Shown: positions 1-9,851 of the stretch, one piece after another | Numbering within the stretch: the first letter of the stretch is position 1 | How the letters are laid out: each line of letters opens with the position of its first letter | NCBI RefSeq assembly: GCF_041260155.1 | Contig: NC_091942.1 | Coordinates: 1,622,001 to 1,686,000, forward strand | Direction of reading: 5' to 3' | Length of the DNA: 64,000 nucleotides | DNA from: Ptychodera flava | Taxonomy: Eukaryota; Hemichordata; Enteropneusta; Ptychoderidae | The notes under the pieces: generated by a model | Told to the model about the DNA's origin: nothing | Databases searched by the model: none | Seen by the model: only the letters and a program-made list of their open reading frames with translations | Program-made: the position numbers and the translations under genes

Positions 1-770
1 GGCACCGCAGACGGCAACACTCTCAATTTCACTCTGTGATACTTGTTCACGAAGCACTTTGGACTTCGCGGTAGGGATGAGCACAGAAAACTCTGTTTCG
101 GAGACGTCACTCTACTGCGGGACAGCTCAGGTCGTGAGTATTTGGAATTCAAAGAACACGATACAAAGACTTCCAATGGAACGTATTCCGATCATCGTGC
201 TGTACCACCTCGCGTTTTTGCAGTTGCAGATACGTCCAGAAACCCAATCAGAATTTATAGAGAGCACGTACATCACCGTCCAATAGAAAAATGTGCTCCA
301 GATAGTCCGTTCTATCTGCAACTGGTACCCGCTGCCGATATCAACACTCTCATTTGGTATTTCCCCCGTCCAATGGGGAAAAATAAGATCGTTTAATTAA
401 TGCCGCAAGCAGCTGCTTCTATGAATTTTGGTGGACAGAAAACAAATCATTCTGTTCGGAAGACAAGTGTGCAAACGTTGACGAAAGCAGGAATTCCGCC
501 ACAACAAATCATAAAAATAGCGGACACAAAAACGTCTCGAGTTTGCAACACTACGATACCGTTTCCGTAGAAGATCACCGGCGTATTTCAGCCATATTAA
601 GTCGATCTACCGACAGTACCGAGGAAAACAAGACAGCCGATCGACCCTACCAATCATCGTGTTCTCATCCGTCACCAGCAACTGTCTTCAACAACTGCAC
701 AATCAACCTGGGCATGCCATCAACTTCAAGAAAACGACCTATGGTGATGTACAACTCCGACAACGAGTAA
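1..770 (+). pseudogene. Broken Crypton / KIAA1958-like tyrosine recombinase, C-terminal part
   Basis: The translation keeps the C-terminal catalytic domain of a Crypton-type tyrosine recombinase (the family behind KIAA1958, ZMYM and QRICH1 C-terminal domains). Visible landmarks: FGLRGRDEHRKL with the first catalytic Arg (about 58-95), the HSVRK box (HxxR, about 436-450), and LQHYDTVS carrying the likely nucleophile Tyr (about 544-567). The reading frame is broken: a TGA at 37-39 where relatives usually have Trp, a TAA at 394-396, and a one-base shift between about 525 and 545. The final frame ends at 768-770. The 5' half lies outside the window. It is a dead copy. Family assignment is by recognition of the motif order, not by search. 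Confidence 0.8.
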
Positions 771-1521
771 TACATGTATTTGATCGTTCGCTTTTTTATT
801 TGATCGTTCACTGCACTCTGTAGCCTATTTGATCATTCGCTCAGCAGGCTGCAGCTTTTTCTAGCAGTGAACTGTGAACTGAACAGTTTTGACACTCAGT
901 GTTGCATTTATTGAATTGCTCGTTGTTGTTGATGATGATGTTGTTAAACATTGTTACAAATGTGATGATCATTAAATAATTGATTGGTTTTTAAACGGTT
1001 AAACTTTGTTCTTGGTCCGTATCGATGTATGTGTCTGACGTGTGAATGTGTACAGTAAGCTAACCCCTTTGTACTCTCGCAAGTCGGCGATGCAGAATGC
1101 GGAAGCTGAAGGGCCGAGAATTCCCAAAGTTTATTTGGCGACCGCCGAGTTCAGATGGTATTTCAGTAACCATATTGATAATTTCATCTTTCGAATGCTT
1201 TTATAACATGTCAACGTGAGTCCCGCCTCGATCGATCGTCCTGGAACGGAGGACGTCAAGCTAACTTTAGGCGGAGCAGCGCTTGCGTTGCAACGCAGCT
1301 CGTGAGCAGCAAAGTGTAAACAAAAAGTGACGTCATATATTAGTCCGCAAGGACAAGAGTGATGCGGCTTTGCGATCGCCAACCTGTCAAGGTATCACCG
1401 ATTCTGTCCCAGCTGTTTAATAACGCATATTTAATATTTTGTACGTTCAAAAATACCTTGATGATTCGTATAATATTAATTTCAAGCATATATGAACGTT
1501 CCATAAGGTATATGATAAAAC
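771..1521. other. Unassigned stretch downstream of the Crypton remnant
   Basis: No gene seen. The first 75 bases repeat a short motif, TTTGATCGTTCGC and variants, three to four times directly after the recombinase stop. It may be part of the 3' end of the Crypton copy. The rest is unremarkable. Confidence 0.4.
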
Positions 1522-1638
1522 CTTTACGGCCCTGATACGGCTTTGCAGCCCTTGGTCTTACGGCGTATGGGCCCTCGCACTCTCGGGCCCTTCCGCCGTA
1601 CGACCTCGGGCTGCAAAAGTCGTATCAGGGCCGTAAAG
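1522..1638. repeat. Fold-back hairpin (MITE-like, 117 bp)
   Basis: CTTTACGGCCCTGATACG at 1522-1539 is exactly inverted at 1621-1638, and pairing continues inward through GGCTGCA and GGGCCC segments. The whole unit can form one long imperfect hairpin. No clear target-site duplication was found. Confidence 0.7.
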
Positions 1639-1813
1639 ATTAGAAGTCAATGCAAGGATCAAACATATCAAGTTCATAGCAGTCAAATACGAACTTCAGG
1701 AGAAAATTATTTTTTTTACCAAAATGGAAAGAATTGCCCCAAAAATACAAATATGAAAATTTAACTGTAATTGGAACAAATCTGACAGAGGCCAACCCTA
1801 TGGTCATGCAAAC

Positions 1814-1840
1814 CACAGTCCCTCCTGTGAAGGGACTGTG
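1814..1840. mobile_element. 27-bp TIR-only element with perfect 7-bp target duplication
   Basis: The insertion starts CACAGTCCCTC and ends GGGACTGTG, so it is two inverted ends with a few bases between. It is flanked on both sides by TGCAAAC (1807-1813 and 1841-1847). The termini match the 1.36-kb element at 21025-22388. It is either the residue of an internally deleted transposon or a minimal mobile unit. Confidence 0.85.
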
Positions 1841-1982
1841 TGCAAACCAAGTTTCAAAGCAATAGGACTCTAACTTTTAGAGAGGAAGATTTTTTGATGA
1901 AAAACAGGAAAAATTGCCGACAAAATACAAACAACAAATTTCACCATAATTTGAACAAATCTAACTAAAGTCACATATATTC

Positions 1983-3028
1983 CAGGACAAACCCAAGCTA
2001 CGCATTCAGGGCTCGAAATTAGCGGTAGTCCCGCGTCCACAGACTACCAACTTTTCCCTGGGCTACCAAAATCCATGAAATGGTAGCCCACATGGACTAC
2101 CAAAGACCAGGACATAAAATTCAGTCAGTACTTGGCAGGCAATGTCCAATATCTGAACTGACGTACTTGAATGACAGGAACTGGAAGTGATGGTCACAAT
2201 GAAAACGCATTTGCATTGCATTTTGATCATAGTGTATCAATCACGGGCAATATGCTCCTCCCTACAGAAAGCCCACGGTCTATTTTTGGCACTGCTACAG
2301 TATATCTAGTCTCGACGTCCTGAGAAGGCCGTCGTTGTTGTCATGACTACTTTCAAAATTTTCATACTTTCAAACTTTTGAGTATCACTGTTGTCTATTA
2401 AGCCAAAAAAGATCGTTTCTGGTCACCGCGTGCGCCATTTCAGAACCTGCGTGTGCATGGCATTTTTATTGGGTTACATACTGATCAGTACAGCTATCCT
2501 TGATATCCCTGTTTGCATGTCCAAAATCCTAAACAGAAAACGTAAGTATTATGCAGCCGGGTGATAAAAGACAATAACTGTTGCATCAATAGTGTCAAAC
2601 TAGCATTGTTAAGAAAAAAAAAACGGAAAAAAAGAAAAGCGCCTCGCCGCATCACTTTGCTGAATGTCAAGGATCAGATTTTTTTTTTTCGGCGGGGGGG
2701 GGGGCTTATACCTGTTTCCTTTTGGTGTGTAATATTCACATCTAATGACAAGAAAATCACTTCATGGGCAGAATCTTGAAAAACTGCTTTTCCTTGTCTG
2801 GTTAATAAAAAACAATATCTCTAAACTAAATATGCATGGGCTACCAGCCATTGTCACCGGGCTACCAACTTCAGAAAATGGTAGCCCAAGTGGACTACCA
2901 GGGGAAAAAGTTAATTTCGAGCCCTGAGCATCACGTGACTGGCCCTCATATCGCGGTTCGGCTGTGCGGTCTAGGTGATTGACACCTTTTACAATAGGCG
3001 TTTCCAGACCGTGGATAGAGGGACTGTG
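1983..3028. mobile_element. 5'-truncated relative of the 21,025 element, split by another insertion
   Basis: Sequence at 1983-2006 and 2929-3028 matches the last ~120 bp of the CACAGTC-ended element at 22263-22388 (shared stretches include GACAAACCCAAG and ACAATAGGCGTTTCCAGACC). It ends in the same GGATAGAGGGACTGTG terminus. The left end is missing. A separate TIR element (2007-2926) sits inside it. Confidence 0.75.
2007..2926. mobile_element. 920-bp non-autonomous TIR element (CAGGGCTCGAAATTA ends)
   Basis: Perfect 15-bp inverted ends (CAGGGCTCGAAATTA at 2007-2021 and its complement at 2912-2926). Subterminal GGTAGTCC/GGGCTACC motifs recur on both sides. The copy of the host repeat at 22,280-22,300 lacks this insertion and serves as an empty site. 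No clean target duplication is visible: the flanks are GCATT and GCATC. It carries no transposase ORF. CAG...CTG ends suit hAT-like MITEs, but that is inference. Confidence 0.75.
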
Positions 3029-3389
3029 TCTGCACATACATACAGACATAAAGACAGACACTGCTGACTTACCATATAAGCTCTCTTTGGTTTAAAACCA
3101 AATATTATACAAATATACCGAATGTGAGCTAAGAGGAGAAAGCTCTTGTCAGCCAATATCTTCAAAACTGAAGGCAGCCAACATAATCCATTCACACATT
3201 CCAATCTGCTGAGTCTTTAGTAACTTCTATATAAATCTCCATTTACCGTATAACCACTGTCATCTTTTGCACATTCTGTACGGAAATGGACGGATAAAGA
3301 AATGTTACACTAATACATGTAATTGCAGACTGTTATTTTTTTTAATCTCATGGTGGTGATCGATAGGAAATCACTAAATGTGTACTTGG
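3029..3389. other. No gene or clear repeat recognised
   Basis: AT-rich sequence between the truncated CACAGTC-family copy and the 147-bp satellite. I see nothing supportable in it. Confidence 0.4.
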
Positions 3390-5080
3390 TTCATTTTTTG
3401 CTCACGTGTTCACACACGTGAGCATATGTCGCAGCGATGTCTGTCTGTCTGTCTGTCTGTGTGTCTGTCTGTTGGTCCGATATCTCAAAAACGGCTGATC
3501 AGATCAGAATCAAATCTGGTACATAGATTCAGTAAGCAAATGGCAAGAACTGATTAGTTTTTGGTGGGTGTGGCTTGCATACTTTTTGCTCATTTGCATA
3601 ATTAATGATTTTAGAAAAAACGGATATAAATTAAAAATAACTGCACACGTCAATTTGATGAGATTTGCTGCAAATGTTGATCACACCAAGATATATCAGC
3701 AGTGGGAACCATTAAGGGGTGACATGAAAGATAGTTGCTAATTTGCATATTTAATGAACTTTCCTAATTAGGAATATATATCTGATTTGACCAGATCAAA
3801 ATTGACCAAACTTGCTACATGTATTGAAAATACCATGATACACTATTATTGAAAGTCATTTTAGCATTTTCTCTTCAGCCAATTCCTAATTTGCATATTT
3901 AATGAACTTTCCTAATTAGGGATATATATCTGATTTGACTTGACCAAAGTTGACAAAACTTGCTACATGTATTGGAGATATTATGATACAACATTATTGA
4001 AAATCATTAAGCATTTTTACTTCAGCCAATTCCTAATTTACATATTTAATGAACTTTGCTAATTAGGGATATATATCTAAAGTGACTGGACCAAAATTGA
4101 TGAAACTTGCTATATACATTAAAGATACTATGATACAACATTATTGAAAGTCATTAAGCAGTTTTACTTCAGCCAATTCCGAATTTGCATATTTAATGAA
4201 CTTTCCTAATTAGGGATATATATCTGAATTAACTTGATTGTAGTGGTTGAAACTTGCTGTATACATCAAAGATACTGTGATATAACATTATTGAAAGTCA
4301 AAAGACATTTTTACTTCGGCCAATTCCTAATTTGCATATTAAATGAATTTTCATAATTAGGGATATATATCTGAATTGACTTAATCAAAATTGATGAAAC
4401 TTGCTATGTACATTAAAGACACTATAATAAAGTATTATTGAAAGTCTTTAAGCATTTTTTCTTCAGTCAATTCCTAATTTGCATATTTAATGACTTTCCT
4501 AATTAGGGATATATATGAATTGACTTGACCAAAGTTGACCAAAACTTGCTACATGTATCGGAGATACTATGATACAAAATTATTGACAATCATTAAGCAT
4601 TTCAGCCAATTCCTAATTTACATATTTAATGAACTTTGCTAATTAGTGATATATATCTGAATTGACTCGACCAAAAATGATGAAACTTGTTATATACATT
4701 AAAGATACTATGATACAACATTATTGAAAGTCATTAAGCATTTTTCCTTCAGCCAATTCCTAATTTTTCACTTTCAAGGATCTTTTCTAATTAGGGATAT
4801 ATACTGGGATTTACTTGATCAAATTTGGCAAAACATCCTGTGTACATTGATGATTATACCAGGTTAAAACAATATTGAAAGTCATTTCACATTTTCATGT
4901 CAGCTAATTTATAATTTGCATATCTATGAGATTTCACAGTTTGGCATATATGGCTTGAAGGACTTGGCCAAAGGTAATTACACTTGCTATATAAAGTGGT
5001 GGTACAATGACAGCAGTCAAAGAAGGTATTTTTATTCTAGCTAATTACGTATTTGTATACTCATGATCTTTTAGAGTTAA
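3390..5080. repeat. ~147-bp tandem satellite with palindromic head
   Basis: About ten degenerate units are recognisable by TTTGCATATTTAATGAACTT followed by CTAATTAGGGATATATA. They begin near 3590, 3738, 3886, 4033, 4180, 4327, 4475, 4613, 4759 and 4909. Spacing is 146-150 bp except one shortened unit (~138). The left boundary is a palindrome around GCTCACGTGTTCACACACG (3400-3423) followed by a GTCT run. The last units decay gradually. It lies downstream of no gene in the window and carries no ORF. Confidence 0.85.
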
Positions 5081-5303
5081 TCGGCAGTGAATATTGTTCA
5101 TTATGTTGTCGATCATAATACTTTCAATGACGTTGCAAACATGTGCCAAAGGTTCAAATTTACACATAACTGCAATAATAATGAAACATGTGAGCATTTT
5201 TGTGGAGAACAGTTGTCCATATAGAAGGAATCTATCAGATGCTATGCTAATTCCTACATTTCTTTGACGGCTGGTTTGAATTTAATGTTATGGTTTGCAT
5301 ATT

Positions 5304-5329
5304 CACAGTCCCTCTATCCACGGACTGTG
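5304..5329. mobile_element. 26-bp TIR-only element with perfect 7-bp target duplication
   Basis: Begins CACAGTCCCTCTATCCAC, identical to the left end of the 1.36-kb element at 21025, and runs straight into the right end GGACTGTG. Flanked by GCATATT on both sides (5297-5303 and 5330-5336). Essentially no internal sequence remains. Confidence 0.85.
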
Positions 5330-5531
5330 GCATATTATTTGGTCATTAAACACTGAACTAACACCGTTACAACTTGAACTTACACGTTACATACGTCCAT
5401 TTTCGATGTTTAGAGAAAATTGCATTGCTTACGCGGACAAAATTACCCTGATTTTAGCGCGAATGTCCAAATTATCACTCATCCCCGTATACACAATATG
5501 GAGTTAGTTACTGAGTTAGGAAGGGTATAAG

Positions 5532-5726
5532 CACAGGCGCTCCTTAGCTGGGTCGTCTGCCAAGTAGATCGATTTTCGGATCGATTTATCGATCCCGTAG
5601 TCGATATGCCCGCCACTGCAACCTAAATACTTAGGTTGCAGTGGCGGGCATATCGACTACGGGATCGATAAATCGATCCGAAAATCGATCTACTTGGGCA
5701 GACGACCCAGCTAAGGAGCGCCTGTG
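5532..5726. mobile_element. 195-bp fold-back MITE with 8-bp target duplication
   Basis: Near-perfect inverted arms of about 92 bp start CACAGGCGCTCCTTAGCT and meet near 5630. The flanks are GGTATAAG at 5524-5531 and 5727-5734, a perfect 8-bp duplication. A diverged member of the same family is at 61658-61874. An 8-bp duplication is typical of hAT-type movement, but the superfamily is not proven. Confidence 0.9.
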
Positions 5727-5734
5727 GGTATAAG

Positions 5735-6117
5735 CTAATAGTTAGTACGTACACTCAGTCATTGACTTACGTAATTGACACAGTCACGGTAACGATAAGA
5801 CAAGCAAAAGACAGTATGACTTCACCACACACCCTTGCGGCAGTTAAGCAACCAAAGACTTTCCCCGGAAATTTTGGGTGGTAAGGACATGAAGACCTTT
5901 CCCAAAAACAAACATATCGAGGAAAGTTGTGGGTTGCTGAACTGCTGCCATACGTACCCAACAGACGCAGCTGACATCTGAGACGTTGCTGAAGTGAGAA
6001 TCTGTTGTGGTCTTGATTTCGGATGCACTTTACGGTTGCGTTCAGCTTGGGTTTTAGATTCGGATTGGAGTAAGCGACCCTAACCATCAAATTCGTTCTA
6101 ACCGATACCAAGGAGCA
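5735..6117. other. Unassigned spacer between two fold-back elements
   Basis: An open frame on the minus strand (5767-6111) has no recognisable motif and no start or splice context. I see no gene here. Confidence 0.4.
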
Positions 6118-6478
6118 TACAACCGCGGCAAAGCAAGTGCATAGGTAACTGATTGTAATACAAACACTAATAGTAATTAATATGTAGTCTTAACTTCGCC
6201 TTGTTTATCTATACTTTGTCGCTGTCAGTAAGAAATCTCAGCAGGGTGGCGTTAAATGGTACTGTCTTCAGGAAGTCCATGCCAAGTTGATTTCTTATAT
6301 TTACGTTTGGCAAGGAGACTTCTCATATCTAAACCAAGCACCCCGTGGTTTATTAGCTCTTTATCAGTAAAATAAAGATGCCGCTTCTATACTTTAAGGT
6401 TTTCCAGTACTTGTTGCTATTGTAGTTTCTGTTTGTATTACAATCAGTTATCTATGCACTTGCTTTGCCGCGGTTGTA
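6118..6478. mobile_element. 361-bp TIR element
   Basis: About 48 bp at the left end (TACAACCGCGGCAAAGCAAG and onward) is inverted at 6431-6478 with only one mismatch noted. The interior of ~260 bp is unique and has no ORF. No convincing target duplication. Confidence 0.75.
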
Positions 6479-6761
6479 TTTTCATGAATATACGTCGATA
6501 TTATAATATGTAGCTGTGGAAACGCAGCTATCTGTAGGCGGGGTAGCGGGGATCGCTATACGGGTCAAAGGTCAACCCCGCCACGGATAGCTGCGGGCCA
6601 CCTGCACCTGCAGTACCTGCCATCGAAAGTGGGTCTATTACGACGACACAACATGTATCGGAACTTTGAACAGCAAAATAAACCAAAGTGAGCGTAATTC
6701 AATAAAATGACCTATACCTGCCTGAACTCTGATTATTGCTCATTCCCTAACTCCTTTTGTG

Positions 6762-7013
6762 AACAAAATTTCTGGTTCGTTTACGTAATTCGGCCGATTT
6801 TCCAAGGAGTACTCAAGATTTTCACTCCAGCAGCGAACTTTGACTTCTATTGATATGCTAATAGGATCTGACCGACCGTCACGCTATTCACGTTCGAACG
6901 AGCGACATCCTTATTAGCATATCAATAGAAGTCAAAGTTCGCTGCTGGAGTGAAAATCTTGAGTACTCCTTGGAAAATCGGCCGAATTACGTAAACGAAC
7001 CAGAAATTTTGTT
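6762..7013. repeat. 252-bp fold-back with ~107-bp arms
   Basis: Arms starting AACAAAATTTCTGGTTCG are inverted almost perfectly on either side of a ~45-bp loop around GACCGTCACGCTATTCACGT. The loop and right arm recur at 8579-8706. Confidence 0.85.
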
Positions 7014-7976
7014 GTCTCGAATCGTCACTGGCATCAGACTTTCGCCGATTTGTTCATTAGTCTTTTCAATCAGTGAAAAACAACGCGACAGTTGAACGCT
7101 GATATGGTATCCGACTTGGCGCTGGATATGGTGCCGGGCGATAAATTCACATTTCCAGAAAAATTATCCTCTTTAACAGAATGCTGTGCACCAGCATAGA
7201 GGTATATCCAGATATCTCGAATTTCGAGACTGAAACTCGAGTTATTGCTTCAACTTCGAAGGTTGAGGGAAAGTATTGCCAAACGATGTTTTACATCGAT
7301 CAAACTTTTTCTGAATGAACAATCAAGAAATAAAACTTGAACCTGTACAACTTTACACATCACATCGTAATCTTTACAAAAGATCGTTTCTGAATCAGTT
7401 ACTTGGTTTCACACCGTCGCGCGTGAAATAAAACTTGAATTTGTACATCTTTAAACATCATATGGTAAGCTGTAGAAAACGGCCTGTTTGTGGTTTTACA
7501 TTTGAAACACTCTCGACAGCTCAGTCGTAAAGTTAAGTGTTGGAATTAAACAATCTCGGAAATCTAGCCGCAATTTTTTTATATATTTGCACTGTCGATC
7601 TTGCCGTTTGATCCATGGCATGTCAGGGAGACGGCTTGATATCAGTCACCGTGTGGTATCAGTTATACCAAAGTTGACATATTCATATAGACCCCGGGCA
7701 ACGTACTCGCTCCCTCCAGATCATGTTACACCCATAGATCCCAATCAGAACACCTGCACTTAAAGTTTAGGTTTTACTTACGAAAACATTTCTTGAAAAT
7801 CTATGGAATAAACTTTTATATTAAACAGTTATTTCAACATTTGGTGAAACATTTTAACATGATATGTATAAAAATTTCATAAAACATAAATTTAGAAGGT
7901 CGTATTTTGTTTGATAAGAAGGCATGTTGCAGGTTTCGATCTGTTCACCCCCATATCAGTGTAAACAGTTCCATTA

Positions 7977-8476
7977 CCGACTCATTTGAGTGTCTGGATA
8001 GAACACACAAGGGAATTGCTAAATTACTAAGCTACTGCAATAAAACTGCTTACACTAATTAGTTTCAGCTGTAGCCAGCTGGCAGGTTGGCGTGTAGTGT
8101 GTTATAACTGGGCAGTTTCTGTTTCACCCGTGGCCACTTTAGTGTTGACCAAGGTTACTTGATACAGACAAAAAAATATACTTGTCCAAAGGCAAAACTA
8201 GCTCTGTCTGGGGTTGTAAATGGAAGTTTACGATTGTCACCCTGTGTTCAAGATTAAGATACAATGTAACACTACCATCACTGGTCCATGTACAAATCTT
8301 GTTTATTTCAACTTCCCCAGACAAACTGTCTGCATGGGACATACAATGTTGTCGACTTTGCCAGCTGGATACAGCTGAAACTAATTAATGTGAGCAGTTT
8401 TATTGCAGTTCGCTGCAGTAGCTTAGTAATCTAGCAATTCCCTTGTGTGTTCTATCCAGACACTCAAATGAGTCGG
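7977..8476. repeat. 500-bp inverted-repeat element
   Basis: CCGACTCATTTGAGTGTCTG at the left end is inverted at the right end. Diverged arms of about 110 bp (7977-8088 and 8342-8476) enclose ~250 bp of unique sequence. It lies inside the 2.45-kb composite element. Confidence 0.8.
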
Positions 8477-8578
8477 TTCTTTTTATCTACAATGTTATCT
8501 ACAAAACGTGTGTGCCACGTACAAAAAAGTAAACGTAATGTATATGAGACTGTCCAACCATCCTGTTTTTTGCTGTAT

Positions 8579-8706
8579 AGGATCTAACCGACCGTCACGC
8601 TATTCACGTTCGAACGAGCGACATCCTTATTAGCATATCAATAGAAGTCAAAGTTCCCTGCTGGAGTGAAAATCTTGAGTACTCCTTGGAAAATTGGCCG
8701 ATTTGT
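8579..8706. repeat. Half copy of the 6762-7013 fold-back
   Basis: Matches the loop and right arm of the fold-back at 6762-7013 with a few substitutions. The left arm is absent. It is joined directly to LINE-derived coding sequence. Confidence 0.8.
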
Positions 8707-8895
8707 CATGACACCCGTCAAAAATTAGCGATGAATTTAACATTACCCAAACTGTACACATGTAAAGGTCAGTCGGCAATTTCGTACACGGGTGCTCAAT
8801 TGTGGAACTCATTGCCTAATGTAAACATACTTCAAGGTGCAGCTTCACCGAAAGCACTGACACTGTATCTGTTACAGGAATACCTTACACAATAG
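8707..8895 (+). pseudogene. LINE reverse-transcriptase C-terminal fragment
   Basis: The translation contains the C-terminal signature of many non-LTR retrotransposon polyproteins: NLTLPKLYTCKGQSAISYTG followed by AQLWNSLPN and a short tail ending in TAG at 8893-8895. The rest of the polymerase is missing. It sits between a half MITE and the right TIR of the composite element. Confidence 0.7.
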
Positions 8896-9404
8896 TCGTT
8901 ATGTAATTTAGTGATCCCCGCTACCCCGCCTACAGATAGCTGCGTTTCACAGCTACATAATATGGTGAACATGTACACAGGAGAATTTGAAGATATTCGA
9001 TATGAGGCCTTGTCAGAGAAAGCATGGTCAGAACTTGTTAAAATTACTTTTATAATTACTTTTATTACAACGATATGAAAAATGACACACTTCAGAGCCA
9101 TGAAAAGCAGATACAAAATTTACAAACCAATGGTAAAAGGCAGAAATCCCGTCCGAAAACACCACAGTTATGGACCCACAGCTATGGTAATATGGAGCCA
9201 GAAATATACCAAGCCTGGCCCATTTACGAAATTCACATTGCAAAGATAAACACGTGCGTTGTCATACACAAAGTTCTAATAGTATTTTTATATGTGAGAG
9301 AACGTTTGATAAATGGTAAGGTATTCCTGTTAGAATTTCCATATTCTGAGGCATTACGCCTTTGGGTAATTGTCACTTAAACTGTGTCTATCGTATTGAT
9401 ATTG

Positions 9405-9640
9405 ATTTATTTACCAGTCTTAGTGCTTTTAAAACCCAAGTATCATCTGTTTTATTATCTCTTGCTGATAGTCATTTTACTACCGAGAGTTTTTGATGTT
9501 TGTCAATCTTTGTTGTTACTTGTTTAGTGCCTTTTTTTAGTTTCTACATGTTGTAATTTGTCTTTTTCATGTTTTAATTTTTCTCTGTTTGCATCCAGTT
9601 ATTGGGCTATACCTGTTGGATGTCAGAATAAATAAATAAA
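9405..9640 (+). repeat. LINE 3' tail with AATAA microsatellite
   Basis: A T-rich stretch ends in TTGGGCTATACCTGTTGGAT and then AATAAATAAATAAATAA. This layout is typical of the 3' untranslated end of CR1/RTE/Jockey-type LINEs. The element is 5' truncated or decayed. Sequence from 8957 to 9404 holds nothing I can assign. Confidence 0.6.
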
Positions 9641-9851
9641 TAATCAGCCACAAAATAAAATGGAGCATTTGTGAGCCAAGATTAGACGTTTTTTTCCAAA
9701 AAAATTCCGGATTTGCAAAATTTTTGCCGCGCACGCACTACTCACTGACAGGTTCTTGGCCCCGTTGTCGTTCGCACGGAAAATTTTCGTAAATTTTGAC
9801 GGTTTTCGGGGTCCTTCGATAATATAATTGAAATAACAGACTCTGCGCTGA
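9641..9851 (-). repeat. Left portion of dispersed repeat split by the giant fold-back
   Basis: Reverse complement of the repeat family also seen at 52133-52640 and 57012-57537. Shared landmarks: GTCAGCGCAGAGTCTGTTAT, the gapped CAAAATTTACGAAAATTTTC segment and the TTTATTTTGTGG end. It continues after the 6.26-kb insertion at 16114-16262. Confidence 0.85.

Larger units (their letters stand above)
6510..8956. mobile_element. 2.45-kb composite TIR element with nested fold-backs
   Basis: About 50-bp inverted ends (GTAGCTGTGGAAACGCAGCT at the left, complement ending CACAGCTAC at the right) enclose 2.4 kb. Flanks share ATAATAT (6503-6509 and 8957-8963), a possible 7-bp target duplication, though AT-rich. 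Inside are a complete fold-back (6762-7013), a second fold-back (7977-8476), a half copy of the first (8579-8706) and a LINE fragment. No transposase ORF is present. Confidence 0.7.

Noticed and set aside
3430..4920. Regular repeats considered as a CRISPR-like array
   Set aside because: Eukaryotic context, and adjacent units are homologous along their full length, so there are no unique spacers.
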